Positions 19,740 through 30,661 are shown, numbered from the stretch's first letter. The stretch: 64,000 nucleotides of DNA from Macrosoma leucophasiata (GCA_036365455.1 JAWQUS010000030.1:310001-374000); one strand, 5' to 3'. Notes: generated by a model not told the origin, from the letters alone. Numbers and translations are program-made.

Positions 19740-19900
19740 CCATTCTTTCTAAAAATAATGCATAATAATTTAAATGTCAGCGATCAAGAGGTTCCGACAA
19801 ATGAAGTACAACTGCGGCAAAGTCGAGTGCAAGTTAAGTGGCAACTGTGATAAGCTGCTCGTTGAAAAAAGAATGCTTAATGAATAAGTTAATTTCTTCG
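19740..19900 (+). repeat. Paired non-coding block I, copy 2
   Basis: It contains GATCAAGAGGTTCCGACAAA, AAGTGGCAACTGTGATAAGC, GTTGAAAAAAGAATGCTTAA and TGAATAAGTTAATTTCTTCG. It ends at a sequence like a splice acceptor (TTTCTTCGTTGCAG). The relation to 18111-18240 is clear by eye. Confidence 0.6.
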
Positions 19901-20019
19901 TTGCAGCGCCGACTCGTGATAATAATGTTATTAAGTGCTTACGCTTGTACGGAGGAAAAAAAATACTGTAGCGGGTTGGCTTAAATAAACTATGTTTACT
20001 AATATTATATATAGGTAAA

Positions 20020-20193
20020 GTTTTTTTTTATGTAAAACAAACAAGAATGCAGTTCACACGGATGTTAAGTGATGATTCCAGCCTCTATACTCCCACATAA
20101 AGACCAGAAGTCAAAATGCATATGCGTTGCTGCCCTGAGACCAAATCAGGGAGGCAACCCAGTTTTTTATATTTCTGTGATAGTTATAACGGG
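20020..20193 (-). repeat. ACTGG-family fragment, decayed
   Basis: TTTTTTTTATGTAAAACAAA, AATGCAGTTCACACGGATGT, GTGATGATTCCAGCCTCTA and GTGATAGTTATAACGGGGCC. The 5' half of the element is absent. Confidence 0.75.
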
Positions 20194-20194
20194 G

Positions 20195-21025
20195 CCAAGA
20201 TTTTAACTTTGATTGTAACTTTGATTCTTTTTTTTTTGTGTGTCGAAATACTGAACCGATCCTGAAAATTCTTTTACAATCAGAAAGTTACACTATTCAA
20301 GAGTGCTATAGGCTATATTTAATTCTAATAGTAGTAATATAGCTAACATTGCACTCGTACGATATAATAATTGTTAGGTGCACAGGTTATTATTCCGTAA
20401 CTGTTACAGATATCAAAAAACTTTAAACTGATATCGAGAGAACTTTACCTAATGAAAATAATAACTTTTAAAAAGTAAAACGAGAAATATAAAAAAAAAA
20501 AAACAAAAATTTAGGACTCCCATACATTTAGTACCTATGATATTTTAATAACCTTTAATGATATTTAAAGGTAACATAGACAAAACAAACTCCATAAACT
20601 GGAGTTAGGCTCGGACTTCGCCAGTTTCTTTTAAATTTTTGCCTGATATTGTTTTAATTCACTTTTTTAATTAATTAATTATTCAACTTATTTGTAACAA
20701 CACACTAATGAACTGATTAATCCAGTTCAATGATACTAAACACAGCGTCAAAAACACACGTATCAAACAAAATGCACAATTTTATTGTATTGCTTATCCA
20801 TCAGATTTTAATGAATGCTTTACACTTCGTACAATCGTCATTTCAATACAAAAGCGGTTGGGCGTCTCAAATTGTTTCATATTGCTTGATTGAACCAGCA
20901 ATTGTATTCCAATTCTAACAACAATTCAATCGTCATTCGCTGTTTGGATACCACTTTTGATATTACAATTATTTTTGAAGAAACATTTTCGATGAGTTGT
21001 TCTCGTTTGAATCGAGTACTTAATG
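20195..21025. other. AT-rich interval without a gene
   Basis: Over 800 bases with long A and T runs. No gene or recurrent repeat is seen. Confidence 0.4.
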
Positions 21026-21028
21026 ATA

Positions 21029-21310
21029 CGTAACTTTACGCCTGTAATACTCGATAACCTTAATTATTCCTTCACATCAGTCCATTCAAGCATACGTGCA
21101 AACACCCACGACTAGCCGGTTACGTTTTGGCCCATGTAACAAGTGGCGAACCTGACATCGCCGGGCACTTCACCAAACTCTGGGTAACTTCCAGAAAATT
21201 AATAAATCCCAATAGTACCAGAGATAAACGACTTTAAGCCTTTATTTCTGGTAGCCTCTGACCTGCGAATCCAGGACCCCAAGCAGAGAATATTTTATGT
21301 ATTAATACTA
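21029..21310 (-). repeat. tRNA-derived SINE-A, decayed
   Basis: CGTAACTTTACGCCTGTAAT, CATTCAAGCATACGTGCAAA, CACCCACGACTAGCCGGTTA, AACAAGTGGCGAACCTG and GAATCCAGGACCCC follow the order of 34411-34731. The head beyond the B-box is gone. Confidence 0.7.
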
Positions 21311-21782
21311 CGTATAGAATGGACTCTTCAACGTCCCGCCTGATTTGCCATCTTGCAGCCCACACCTCCCCTTGACTACCATGCCGGTAGCCTCGTGCAC
21401 TCAGGTTGCAAGCGGGCAACGGTGTGTGTAAAAACACGTCACTGATTGATGTCTGTGACCAGAATAAGCGTTTGTATGGAATTTTAGGCGAGTGTCCGCG
21501 GGGTGCCCTTACGTAGCAGTAGTGTGGTGGCGCCTACGCCCCTCCAATCTTTGGTAGCTGAGATCTAGAACTTCCGCTAAAAAGCTTGATTTCTCCGGTT
21601 AAGGAATAAGAGCCATTAGACTCGATACTTACTTACCCGACATAGTGTATCATTTCCGTATAGTTACACAAATACAGAAATGGTATGCTTATCTGTATAT
21701 ATAATATATATATAATTCTTGCCAATTCCCTCAGAATTAAAAAAAAATACTTACGCAGAACTACTGGATGCATAATTTTTTG

Positions 21783-22060
21783 TACTGGTGGTAGAGTTCC
21801 AGTGTAGGAGCTCACGGGAGTAGGCACCACCGCATTACTTAATTTATCTGCCGCTGAATGGTAGTGTTCAGCACTATCGTGTTCCGGTTAGATGGTAATG
21901 TATGGGCCCGTAATAACTATCACAGAGACAGAACACCTAAAGTCTCAAGGGTGGCAATGCATCGTGACCCCTGGTTTTTGTGTTGATGATTATAGGCTGC
22001 AGTCATCACTTAACTTCAATGTAAACTGCAAGCTTGTTTGCCAACTTTGTATCATAAAAA
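21783..22060 (+). repeat. ACTGG-family copy, full-length subfamily 2 reference
   Basis: It starts ACTGGTGGTAGAGTTCCAGT with GTAGGAGCTCACGGG, then CTTAATTTATCTGCCGCTGA, TATGGGCCCGTAATAACTAT, CACAGAGACAGAACACC and GGTTTTTGTGTTGATGATTA, to TATCATAAAAA. These differences from subfamily 1 recur together in other copies, which is why I separate the two. Confidence 0.85.
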
Positions 22061-22061
22061 C

Positions 22062-22462
22062 ATATTAAACAGTTTAAAATGTATCAAAATCGACCATACA
22101 TAAATGTACCACACATACGATTGACAATGAAAACAAAGAAATGACTGACACCAAAGCTATTACAGCAGATCACAGCGCACCTCGTGTTTGGGCCAAATAC
22201 GATTTGGTTCTATGCCAACACGCTACCGCTACTCATAATAATACGCCCTTACATGTTTGGCGCCGAATATGAATATTGATAATGTTTAATGGCAAGCACA
22301 AACATTACATAGGTAACCACGTTTTCAAAGGAATCAGTGAATGGATTAACAATTATTTTTGGAACAATCTTAAATCCTTGATTTTAGCGACTGTCCCATT
22401 TCATATGTCATCAAATAAACATTTCAATATCACTATTATGTTCCGTTGGCGTCGAAAGAGAA
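22062..22462. other. AT-rich interval without a gene
   Basis: No recurrent element or persuasive coding frame. Confidence 0.35.
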
Positions 22463-22463
22463 T

Positions 22464-22622
22464 TCTTCCGCCTTTGTGCCGGATATTACAGGGTTGTATT
22501 ATATATTACCACCTGATCGAAACATGATAGTGCTAAGCACGATATCGTTGAGCGGGAAGAAGATTAGGTAATGCGATGGTGCCTACGCCCGCGAGCTCCG
22601 TCACTGCAGCCCTAGCACCAGT
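22464..22622 (-). repeat. ACTGG-family 5' half
   Basis: TTTGTGCCGGATATTACAGG, ATTACCACCTGATCGAAACA and GAGCTCCGTCACTGCAGCCC to AGCACCAGT. It is reverse oriented, with the tail half missing. Confidence 0.75.
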
Positions 22623-22789
22623 ATAACTTGACCAATCACTACAAAATAAATTTGATAATTCAGCTGCTGAAATAATTAGCATGCATTTATTTTTGCCCAT
22701 TTCTTCAAGAATATGACCGCAAAACTCACGTACTCCGAAAATATAAATATTTCCTCTCCGGGTACTGAAATCGGTAACACCCGCAATTT

Positions 22790-23064
22790 ACTGGTGGTAG
22801 AGCTCCAGTGACGGAGCTCGTGGGCATAGGCACCACCGTATGACATAATATACTTGCCGCTATATGGTAGTGTTCAGCACTATCATGTTCCGGTCAAGTG
22901 GTAACGTACGGCTCTGTAATTTCCTAACACCCTAGTCCTCAGAAGTGGTAACGCATCTGCATTTTGACTCCTGGTCTTTGTGTGTATGTCTATAAGCTGC
23001 AGTCATCACTTAACATCAGTGTGAACTGCATGCTTGATTGCGACTTCCATTACATTAAAAAAAA
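22790..23064 (+). repeat. ACTGG-family copy, full length
   Basis: ACTGGTGGTAGAGCTCCAGT to CATTACATTAAAAAAAA, subfamily 1, with a short deletion around TTTCCTAACACC. Confidence 0.9.
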
Positions 23065-23204
23065 GTTGATCATTACTTGTAAAATACTAAGCCTAGGTTG
23101 CACCACGATTTGTTAAAGATTAATAATCTTCAAATTTAACTAAAAATAAATTGGGACAAATTGTCCCACCTCACCGCGACTGCACGTTTCTCCACAGTAA
23201 AGGC

Positions 23205-23372
23205 GCAATTAATCTTAGTCAAATTATTCTTTATTAATAAATCGTCGACAGGCGGAAGAGTTTCAATTAAAATGATGGCGGCGCGAGACGACCGCCGAAT
23301 TATAATAACTCCGGAAGATGCTCGAATAAACCCCGTTAATGATTGTTCAGGTTCTGATCAAATAACTTAGTT
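23205..23372 (+). repeat. Paired non-coding block F, copy 1
   Basis: GGCGGAAGAGTTTCAATTAA, AATGATGGCGGCGCGAGACG, CCGCCGAATTATAATAACTC and CTGATCAAATAACTT are matched at 24455-24605. AATGATGGCGGC contains an ATGGCGGC (YY1/Pho-like) word. Copy 2 has GATGCCGGC there. Confidence 0.65.
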
Positions 23373-23529
23373 AAACAACGTGTAACGTAATAAACGCGGT
23401 GTACGTTAAAATAGTTTGTTCAAAATCGATAATGAATCGATTGCTGGCATCTTTAATATAGGTAACTTTTTATCCTAAAAGGTCACCTATTTAATGACCG
23501 TAATTAATTTTTATTTTTTTAAATTTGCG

Positions 23530-23587
23530 GTATTAGCACTCAATATGAACTAAAGGCCTGTTTGCCACAATAATTACATAAAAAAAC
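23530..23587 (+). repeat. ACTGG-family 3' tip
   Basis: AGCACTCAATATGAACTAAA to AATTACATAAAAAAA. Confidence 0.6.
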
Positions 23588-23649
23588 GCTTAAAAAGTAG
23601 CTGAGCTAGTTATTAAGAGGTCGTAGGTTCGAATCTCGCTAGAAATTTC

Positions 23650-23938
23650 ACTGGTGGTAGAGCTCCAGTGAAGGAGCTCGCGGGCGTAGGCACCACCTAA
23701 TATACTTGCCGCTAAGTGGTAATGTTCAGCACTATCGTGTTCCGGTCAGGTGGTAATGTACGGCCTTGTAATTTCCGGCACAGAGGTATAACACATTAGG
23801 CCTCAGAAGTGGCAACGCATCTGCATTTTGACCTCCGGTCTTTATGTGGGTGTCTCTAGGCTGCAGTCATCACTTAACATCAATGTGAACTGCAAGCTTG
23901 TTTGCCACTTACATTACATAAAAATAAAAATAAAAAAT
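23650..23938 (+). repeat. ACTGG-family copy, full length
   Basis: ACTGGTGGTAGAGCTCCAGT to ACATTACATAAAAATAAAAA. Subfamily 1, close to consensus, with a 10-base deletion after GGCACCACC. Confidence 0.9.
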
Positions 23939-24044
23939 CTGACGAGAAGACGAGCCAAACGAAGCGCAAAGTCACCTATATTTTCTCGAAAGGCTTCGTC
24001 ATTTTTTAAGAAGCCACTTAGTTTCCGTATGGATACTAGATTAG

Positions 24045-24300
24045 CTAAATTACCCAGACGTTGCCCGCGGCTCCGTCCGCCTTCAGGTCGCTTTTCACGT
24101 CACCTGTGGAAACTCATCAAATTATCCCATGGCATCCCACTGGAACATTTTTTCTTGATAAAAACTATCTTATGTGTTAATCCAAGTTACTCTCTGTGTG
24201 TAATCTAAATTTCATGAAAATCGGTTTAGCAGTTTTTGCACGAAGGAGTAACAAATGAACAAACAAAAATACAAACTTTCGCATTTATAATACTTATAAA
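24045..24300 (-). mobile_element. Helitron-like or LINE-tail repeat, reverse
   Basis: ACCCAGACGTTGCCCGCGGC, CATGAAAATCGGTTTAGCAG, GTTTTTGCACGAAGGAGTAA and CAAATGAACAAACAAA are typical of widespread Lepidopteran element ends that carry a complementary primer-like ATCGGTT block. It resembles 38572-38945 in layout. The boundaries are uncertain. Confidence 0.5.
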
Positions 24301-24454
24301 AATACGCACACTCACTGCCCCACGCTTTCTTGCTTACCATTTTATGACATTTAAAGTAACGCTCTTTTACAGTTCAACACACTCCCAGGATGTATAAATT
24401 TCACAATACGCGTATTACAACGGTTACATGAAATTCTCTTCACTTTATTCTAAT

Positions 24455-24605
24455 TGTTTTCTATTACGAAATTGTTCACTGAGAGACGGCGGAAGAGTTT
24501 CAATTAAAATGATGCCGGCGAGACGGCTGCCGAATTATAACGACTCCACCATCCCCTCACAGATATAACCCTGTTAATTATTATTCAGTTTCTCTAAATA
24601 ACTTG
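24455..24605 (+). repeat. Paired non-coding block F, copy 2
   Basis: GGCGGAAGAGTTTCAATTAA, AATGATGCCGGCGAGACGGC, TGCCGAATTATAACGACTCC and TTTCTCTAAATAACTT align with 23205-23372. The ACTGG copy and the element at 24045 lie between them. Confidence 0.65.
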
Positions 24606-24828
24606 TTATAACAATATCAATGATCAATCAATCAATGCACTTATCCAGTTCAAGTTTCCAAAAATACTGATGGACGAAAGACTCCATAAGAAATATCTAC
24701 ATCGAGCCACCCTTTGGTATATTTACAGTATAACATTGATTAACTGCTTGAAATTTTTAGAAATAGATAACTTTTACATAACCATCCGAATGCAGGCGGT
24801 GGTAGTAACTCAGGAAAAAAGACTTACG

Positions 24829-25074
24829 TTTTTTTTTTAAGTTGCGGGAGTGGCAAACCAGCTTGCAGTTCACAAAGACCGACGTCAAAATGCAGATGCG
24901 TTACCACTCCTGAGGCCTAAGGTGTTACGTCTTTGTGCCGGAAATTACAGGGCCGTACATTACCACCTGACCGAAACATGATAGTGCTAAACACTACCAT
25001 TTAGCGGCAAGTATATTAGGTAATGCGGTGGTGCCTACGCCCGCGAGCTCCGTCACTGGACCTCTACCACCAGT
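24829..25074 (-). repeat. ACTGG-family copy with a deletion
   Basis: Reverse subfamily 1 copy from a T-run to CTCTACCACCAGT. It lacks the TTGATGTTAAGTGATGACTG block between CAGTTCACA and AAGACC. Confidence 0.9.
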
Positions 25075-25079
25075 AACAC

Positions 25080-26380
25080 GTTACGTTACGTTAATCAAAT
25101 AGATCGAGTGGTGTCCAAAGACTAGGAATCGGTGTCCATATATGAAGAGAGTGATGAATGCAGAAAATGGGGAAGGTGTGTAAAGCCCGAGATATTTGAC
25201 ACTCCACACTATCTACCTACCTCGTAAGGAAATTAACGTGATATATGTGCACATACATTAATCTGTTCTCTTACAAAGGTAAAGACAAAATGCAGTGCAG
25301 TGGGTAAGGTTTTATTTGATTGCGCCTACATTTTCAACTGTACGTAGGGCGCAGGGGAGCTTGCCAAGAAACGGCGATTTGCAATAGTTAACCTGTTTGT
25401 TACGTGCCATGTTACTGCTCCAGGGTTAACGTTAAAATATTCTTTTAGCGATATTCGTGCCAACAGTTTTCATGTTATTGCTTTAAGTAAAATAATACGA
25501 ATTGAAATACTTTATGAGCGCCAGACGCAAAATGATATGCGTGTCTGAAGAATGGTAGTTCCCAATCGGATAAACTTTTTTAATTTTATGCTTAAATGTT
25601 GATAGAATAGAAAGACAGTGGTTTATATTTTAAAGTTTATATTATAAAGTGTATTCGGCCATGTCCTGAAGATTATTAACTTCTGTAAAAGTTGCACTAG
25701 ACTGCTACTAACATAGTACTGGTGGTAGAGAAAACCACAAGTACACTACATTTTATTTGAATCGTTCGCATGAATGTAGATAATCCACGACAAAATTCAT
25801 AGGTTTCCGGTTCAAATCCGGCTCGAAGGACCAAAAACTGTGCGCTTTGTACCTATAGTTGTCTCGTAAAAAATATTTAATGTTTTGTTTGAGTTGAAAT
25901 AGTCACTCATATATGTATAGTGAAAGTTCGCTAAGTTTCAGTTTGGTTTAATTGTATAAAACTTACAAACATAAAAATGTTGGCGGTTCCTTTCTCTAAC
26001 GTCAGCAGGTTAGAGGACTTTGTGCAAGCTCATAGAGTTACAAAAGTATATGACGCGCACCCTAACTTACTTGCGGTGTCATCTAAAATAATATACAGTG
26101 AAAGACTATAGAAAGTCATCCCTTGCCATGCGGATTCTTTCGATTCATTCATCCCGGGGCAATTTGCCAAACTACACCCCAACATGCATATTTATACGGG
26201 AATGCGTAGATGACAGCAGAAGGGTGCGCAAACGAGCATTTCATACGGGAACGTAATTACAGCCGTAAAACTCTTTGTTGTAGTAATTCGAGTATAATGC
26301 CTTCGCCAAGCCTTATATTATGACTGTTTTGAGCGTTAGTTTCAGTTTGCTCGACTTTGTGACATTCTATGGGATTAAAG
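25080..26380. other. 1.3 kb unique interval
   Basis: No gene is seen. CATTTCATACGGGAACG at 26237 echoes GCATATTTATACGGGAATGC at 26186, about 49 bases apart, which is a small local duplication. A B-box-like GGTTCAAATCC stands at 25810 without an A-box. Confidence 0.35.
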
Positions 26381-26384
26381 GAAA

Positions 26385-26472
26385 ACGTAACTTAACGCCT
26401 GTAATCCTCGTAAGGGTAGGTGGAGGTGAATGCATGCATCCAAGCATACATGTAGACACCCACGATTCAAAA
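26385..26472 (-). repeat. tRNA-derived SINE-A tail fragment
   Basis: CGTAACTTAACGCCTGTAAT, GGTGAATGCATGCATCCAAG and CATACATGTAGACACCCACG. Only the 3' end is present, in reverse orientation. Confidence 0.75.
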
Positions 26473-26722
26473 AGTAAGACAAATATAACAATATATATAT
26501 AAGTTTCATAAATAATATTGCGTGACATATTAAAGCTCTTACTAACCGTAAGAATCTCAAACTTTTTTTTTATTATTTGTAAAGTTATTTGAAGATTTTT
26601 TTCCATTGTTTTACGATTCTAAATTAACACATGATTTTGAAAAAAAAAAATGTGGAGTATATTTTTTTAACTTCAGATTACAAAACAATCAGTTAGATGT
26701 GTTAAAGGAAACAGCAAATTAC

Positions 26723-26782
26723 TTAATTCTATGGAACCCTGAGCACTCGAGTTCAACTTGCACTTGGCTGGGTTTTACTTCT
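26723..26782. mobile_element. Helitron-like end fragment
   Basis: CTATGGAACCCTGAGCACTC, GAGTTCAACTTGCACTTGGC and TGGGTTTT match the right end of 10710-11346. Confidence 0.5.
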
Positions 26783-26784
26783 GG

Positions 26785-27220
26785 GTACATAAGTCATGCA
26801 AGCCTTATTTAAAATTATATAACCGTGAAATAAATTAACTTAACAAGGTGGTAGCAGCTCGAATTCGACAAGTCTGTCGCAACTGGAACTACAAACGCCT
26901 TATCAAGTCACCGAGAGCACCTACTAATTACTGAGTAAATTGTACGTTCCAACTTAATGTGAGCTCCAACTTCGTCGTTTAATTCACGCGAAAATTTTAA
27001 AGGCCTTTGTGAGAGTTTTTGCAAATTCTAGCAAAGGAAGGCTCCATTACATTACAGCGACAATGCGGGCGATGCATTCGCCTTGGAAACAAAGAAACGC
27101 GCTCCAGTAGTAGGAAAGGAATATTTAGAGTTGCGAGGTCATTTAGTAATGCACTCTAGAATCAAGTGTGTTTTAAAAGTAAAAATACATTTTGTCAGAA
27201 GTCAGTTACAAAATATTGTC
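26785..27220. other. Interval without a gene
   Basis: No recurrent repeat or coding frame that I trust. Confidence 0.3.
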
Positions 27221-27221
27221 A

Positions 27222-27332
27222 TATCAGCCGACAGACGTCCACTGTTGGACCAAAGCCTCCTCATACGGGGGACATCGTAGTAGTCTTATCACAGGACGCT
27301 GCTGATATATCCCAATTATCGTATCCCTTTAT
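27222..27332 (-). repeat. RTE-like LINE fragment
   Basis: CAGCCGACAGACGTCCACTG, TTGGACCAAAGCCTCC and AGGACGCTGCTGATATATCC resemble the LINE ends at 16525 and 41545. Confidence 0.55.
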
Positions 27333-27338
27333 AAATGT

Positions 27339-27614
27339 ACTGGTGGTAGAGCTCCAGTGACGGAGCTCGAGGACGAAGGCACCACCGCATTACCTAATAT
27401 ACTTGCCGCTAAATGGTAGTGTTCAGCACTGTCGTGTTCCCGTCAGGTGGTAATGTACGGCTCTGTAATTTCCGGCACAGAGGCATAACACGTTAGGCCT
27501 CAGGAGTGGTAACGCATCTGCATTTTGACCTTGGTCTTTGTGTGGGTATCTGTAGGCTACAGTCATCACTTAACATCACTGCTTGCTTGCTTGCCACTTC
27601 CATTATATAAAAAA
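27339..27614 (+). repeat. ACTGG-family copy, near full length
   Basis: ACTGGTGGTAGAGCTCCAGT to TTCCATTATATAAAAAA. Subfamily 1 with a 12-base deletion before CTGCTTGCTTGCTTGCC. Confidence 0.9.
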
Positions 27615-27879
27615 TACTGCTTTTTACAGAAGACAAGGAATAAGATTTTTAGGTACAATTTTTTTTTTAATTCATTGTTTTACCGTTGTCGTCAGCGTGG
27701 GTTGAGGTTGAGTGATTGGTTTTTTCTTAGCTTTTCACTAGTACCCACAAAATTTGGATGTACTCGTATGTAGCGTATAATTTGTTCTCTTTGAATCAGC
27801 ATGACGTTTTTCAAAGACAATTAAAGTATGAAATAATCCATTAAATATACTTTTAAGATTAACATGCCATATGTTTGGA

Positions 27880-28138
27880 CATGTTGTTACTTTTCTTCAC
27901 TCGTGTTCAAAGGTAACATGTTGATCTCTTCCTTACAAAAGCACAATCAGAGGTGCTCCGGTCAGAAAGTTAAAATGCCATGTAAACGAAGGTAGCCGCC
28001 GGAATGTTCGGAACAAAGCCGGTTCCATCGGTCCCGTGCGGAGATTGCACTCAAATACATTTTTCTGCCAACTTCCCACTCACACCGACGCGAGCTAACG
28101 AGGGGCCTTTGTTGCTGTCTCCAACGGTCGTGCTGTTT
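27880..28138 (+). repeat. Local duplicated non-coding block C, copy 1
   Basis: The core runs GGTAGCCGCCGGAATGTTCG, then GAACAAAGCCGGTTCC, then a 38-base run (starting TCGGTCCCGTGCGG) identical to copy 2, and TAACGAGGGGCCTTTGTTG. Upstream CCGGTCAGAAAGTTAAAATG is also shared. A 117-codon ORF covering it is not preserved in the other copies. Confidence 0.8.
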
Positions 28139-28500
28139 ATTAACCGACTTCGAAAAAAGGAGGAGGTTTCGTTTGAAAGGGTGTGCCTCCCAGTTGGTCC
28201 CATTGTAACCATGTCAATATGTGATGATGGGATCCTGGAGAAATCGAGGGAACTCTTCAAATTTCATAGCACACTTGAAAGATTTCGATTTTTTTATATA
28301 ATAACATTGTTCCGTGTGTTTGCTTTCGGAAGGCAGAGTTTGATGAAGTGGAACTGATGATGAAGACAATATTTGGTACCTTCTTAGTTGAAATACCTAC
28401 TTTTACTGTAATAATACTAATAATAGTTACTCATTTGTTTAAAACATTGTTATTATAAACCGCGATTGTTCGAAAACGCCTGAACCAAATTGGACATGTT
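28139..28500. mobile_element. Interspersed repeat starting AACCGACTTCGAAAAAAGG
   Basis: AACCGACTTCGAAAAAAGGA, GGAGGTTTCGTTTGAAAGGG and GATCCTGGAGAAATCGAGGG, then ACCAAATTGGACATGTTTTT. The opening is familiar from abundant Lepidopteran interspersed DNA, but I cannot give its class. It interrupts the right flank of block C copy 1. Confidence 0.5.
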
Positions 28501-28504
28501 TTTT

Positions 28505-28642
28505 GTTTGAAGTCGGTGCCAAGCCAATAGTGCGGCCCGCGCGTTAGGACTAATGTTGTGGTGTTGCAGTACGTAGGTACTTTGTTAAGTTATCAAATAC
28601 GGCTATTTGAAGCGCACTATTGCCTTGGCACCGACTTCAAAC
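28505..28642. repeat. MITE-like inverted repeat, 30 bp arms
   Basis: The left arm 28505-28534 (GTTTGAAGTCGGTGCCAAGC...) and the right arm 28613-28642 are reverse complements with one mismatch, enclosing about 78 bases. The arm start also complements the opening ACCGACTTC of the repeat at 28139. It may therefore be the inner or outer end of the same element. Confidence 0.7.
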
Positions 28643-28649
28643 CTATAAG

Positions 28650-29125
28650 TAGGTAGGTACGTAGCCCATATTAAAGTAAATGAGTTTATTTTTCGCTTTT
28701 TAGTGTTTTTTGTCTATTCAGTATTGAATTTTTTTTGAAGGCGGTATTTTTTTTAATTTTAATGGTCTCAGTCACTTATACTTCAACGTGAGGTGAATTT
28801 TTAATATTATACTAAAAAATATTTACACTTGCGCATGCCTCTGCCTAAAATTGTACATATTATATGCGTTTATTTTTTTAAAAAAGCATCAATAGCATGC
28901 TTTGTGCACTATATTTATAACGCGTATTTTGTAACATTAAGTTTCGCACTTTATCCACAGTAAGACAAATTTCAATGTCATTTATCGGTAAAATACCTAT
29001 ACCATTCACAATCAACAGGTATCCAAGGTGAGCCGTTAAAAACAAATTGCACAACAGGCAATGGTCAACCGGTTACAAAAGTTAAAATATCTGAATACGT
29101 AGATGGTAATATCTTTCATCATGGG
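28650..29125. other. AT-rich interval without a gene
   Basis: No coding frame and no recurrent repeat. Confidence 0.3.
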
Positions 29126-29129
29126 CCAC

Positions 29130-29455
29130 GTTTTTACTGCTCTTAAATATTATGTTTAGAGATAAAATGTTTATACTCGAATATTGGTGTTAGAAACTTT
29201 GATGTAAAACAACAGTTAAAAGTCAGCCGGTCAAAAAGTTAAATTGCCCGTAAATTTCACAGGTAGCCGCAGGAATGTTCCGAACAAAGCCGGTTCCGTC
29301 GGTCCCGTGCGGAGATTGCACTCAAATACATTTTTCCGCCAACTCCCCACTCACACTGACAGACCTAACGAGGGGCCTTTGTTGATGCCTCCAGCGGTCG
29401 CGCTGTGTACGGACTCGGCCATTTATACGGGAAGTGAATATAACATTATTTCAGA
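29130..29455 (+). repeat. Local duplicated non-coding block C, copy 2
   Basis: From CACGTTTTTACTGC through CAGCCGGTCAAAAAGTTAAA, AGGTAGCCGCAGGAATGTTC, CGAACAAAGCCGGTTCCGTC and CCAGCGGTCGCGCTGTGTAC to ATACGGGAAGTGAATA. It shares the 38-base run with copy 1 and a longer overall unit with copy 3. Confidence 0.8.
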
Positions 29456-29529
29456 CAATAAATAAAAGTCTATTTTTTTTAAATTACAATGTTAAAATCT
29501 CTAAAATCACAGTTGGCAACATTTGACAT

Positions 29530-29840
29530 ATTTAGCCACGTCTTTACTGTCGTTAACACGAGTTAAGAGACTAAATAAATGTCGATTCAAGTATAGCTAT
29601 TAACACAAAAACCAACAGCCATCGGTCAAAAAATTAAAATTAATGTTAACTTCGTAGATAGCAGCAGGAATGTTCGGAACAAAGCCGGTTCTGGCGGTTC
29701 CGCACAGAGACTGCACTCAAATACATTTTTCCGCCAACTCTTCACTCACACTGACGAAGCTAACGAAGGGCTTTTGTTGTTATCTCCAGCGGCGGTTTTG
29801 TCTATGACCTCAATCATTTTTACGTACGGGAAGTAAATTT
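29530..29840 (+). repeat. Local duplicated non-coding block C, copy 3
   Basis: CACGTCTTTACTGTC, CATCGGTCAAAAAATTAAAA, GCAGCAGGAATGTTCGGAAC, GACTGCACTCAAATACATTT and ACGTACGGGAAGTAAATT follow copy 2 in order, at a spacing of about 390 bp. Confidence 0.8.
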
Positions 29841-29844
29841 ATTG

Positions 29845-30428
29845 CTCTCATTTTGTAGAAATAAGGAACCTAAACGATGGCCAGTCTCTGACGGCAAAAC
29901 TGACTCGATGGTGAAAAGCTAATTTAATTGTGAATCGCTTCATTGTGAGAGCTAATTTGAATGTGAAGTTAAATTATTGTAAAACTATCGTTAGATTTAC
30001 GAATTTTGCGTGACTTTGTTTATCGCCGTAAAATCTCCACAACATACTTAGACATATTCGAAAAGAAATCGTGGCAAGCCTTTGCGACACTCAGCAAACT
30101 GTTATATTCACACGCATTTTCAATCGGCAGGAATATTACGTGGGCCGCATGCTAAATGAGCAAAATGTACTATGGCGAATAATGTACCAGAAATTCAAGC
30201 CTCAAGTATTGTCTATGAAGGAGTAAACACACCCACAAAATGCCAGAGTATTTTGGTGGTAGCAGGTCACTACTTCTTTTTTTTCTCTCTGAATTCTATA
30301 ACGAACTTGTATGATAATCTGCTACCAATAATTATATCGCACGTAATGGTAAGGAATAAAAAGAAACTGAGCAAATGCTTGTCGGGTCATGTGCAAAGTA
30401 CTCGTTTTCCAAGTACATTGCAATAAGA
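29845..30428. other. Interval without a gene
   Basis: AGCTAATTTAATTGTGAATC at about 29919 is echoed by AGCTAATTTGAATGTGAAGT 31 bases on, a small tandem repeat. No gene is seen. Confidence 0.4.
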
Positions 30429-30430
30429 TC

Positions 30431-30661
30431 TGTGAAGACTGAAGCCTATAGAGACCCACACAAAGACCGAGGTCAAAATGCCGATGCGTTACCACTCCTG
30501 AGGCCTAAGGTGTTATGCCTCTGTGCTGGAAATTACAAGCTATACATTACAACCTGACCGGAACACAATAGTGCTGAACACTACCATTTAGCGGCAAGTA
30601 TAATAGGTAATGCGTTTTTGCCTATGCCCGTGAGCTCCGTCACTGGAGCTCTACCACCAGT
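30431..30661 (-). repeat. ACTGG-family copy, tail end replaced
   Basis: Subfamily 1 from AAGCCTATAGAGACCCACAC to CTACCACCAGT. The last 60 bases of the 3' end are absent. Confidence 0.85.

Noticed and set aside
23828..24208. 126-codon forward frame
   Set aside because: It starts inside an ACTGG copy and runs into another dispersed repeat.
28004..28357. 117-codon forward frame over block C copy 1
   Set aside because: Copies 2 and 3 of the same block do not keep the frame, and its end is in a mobile element.
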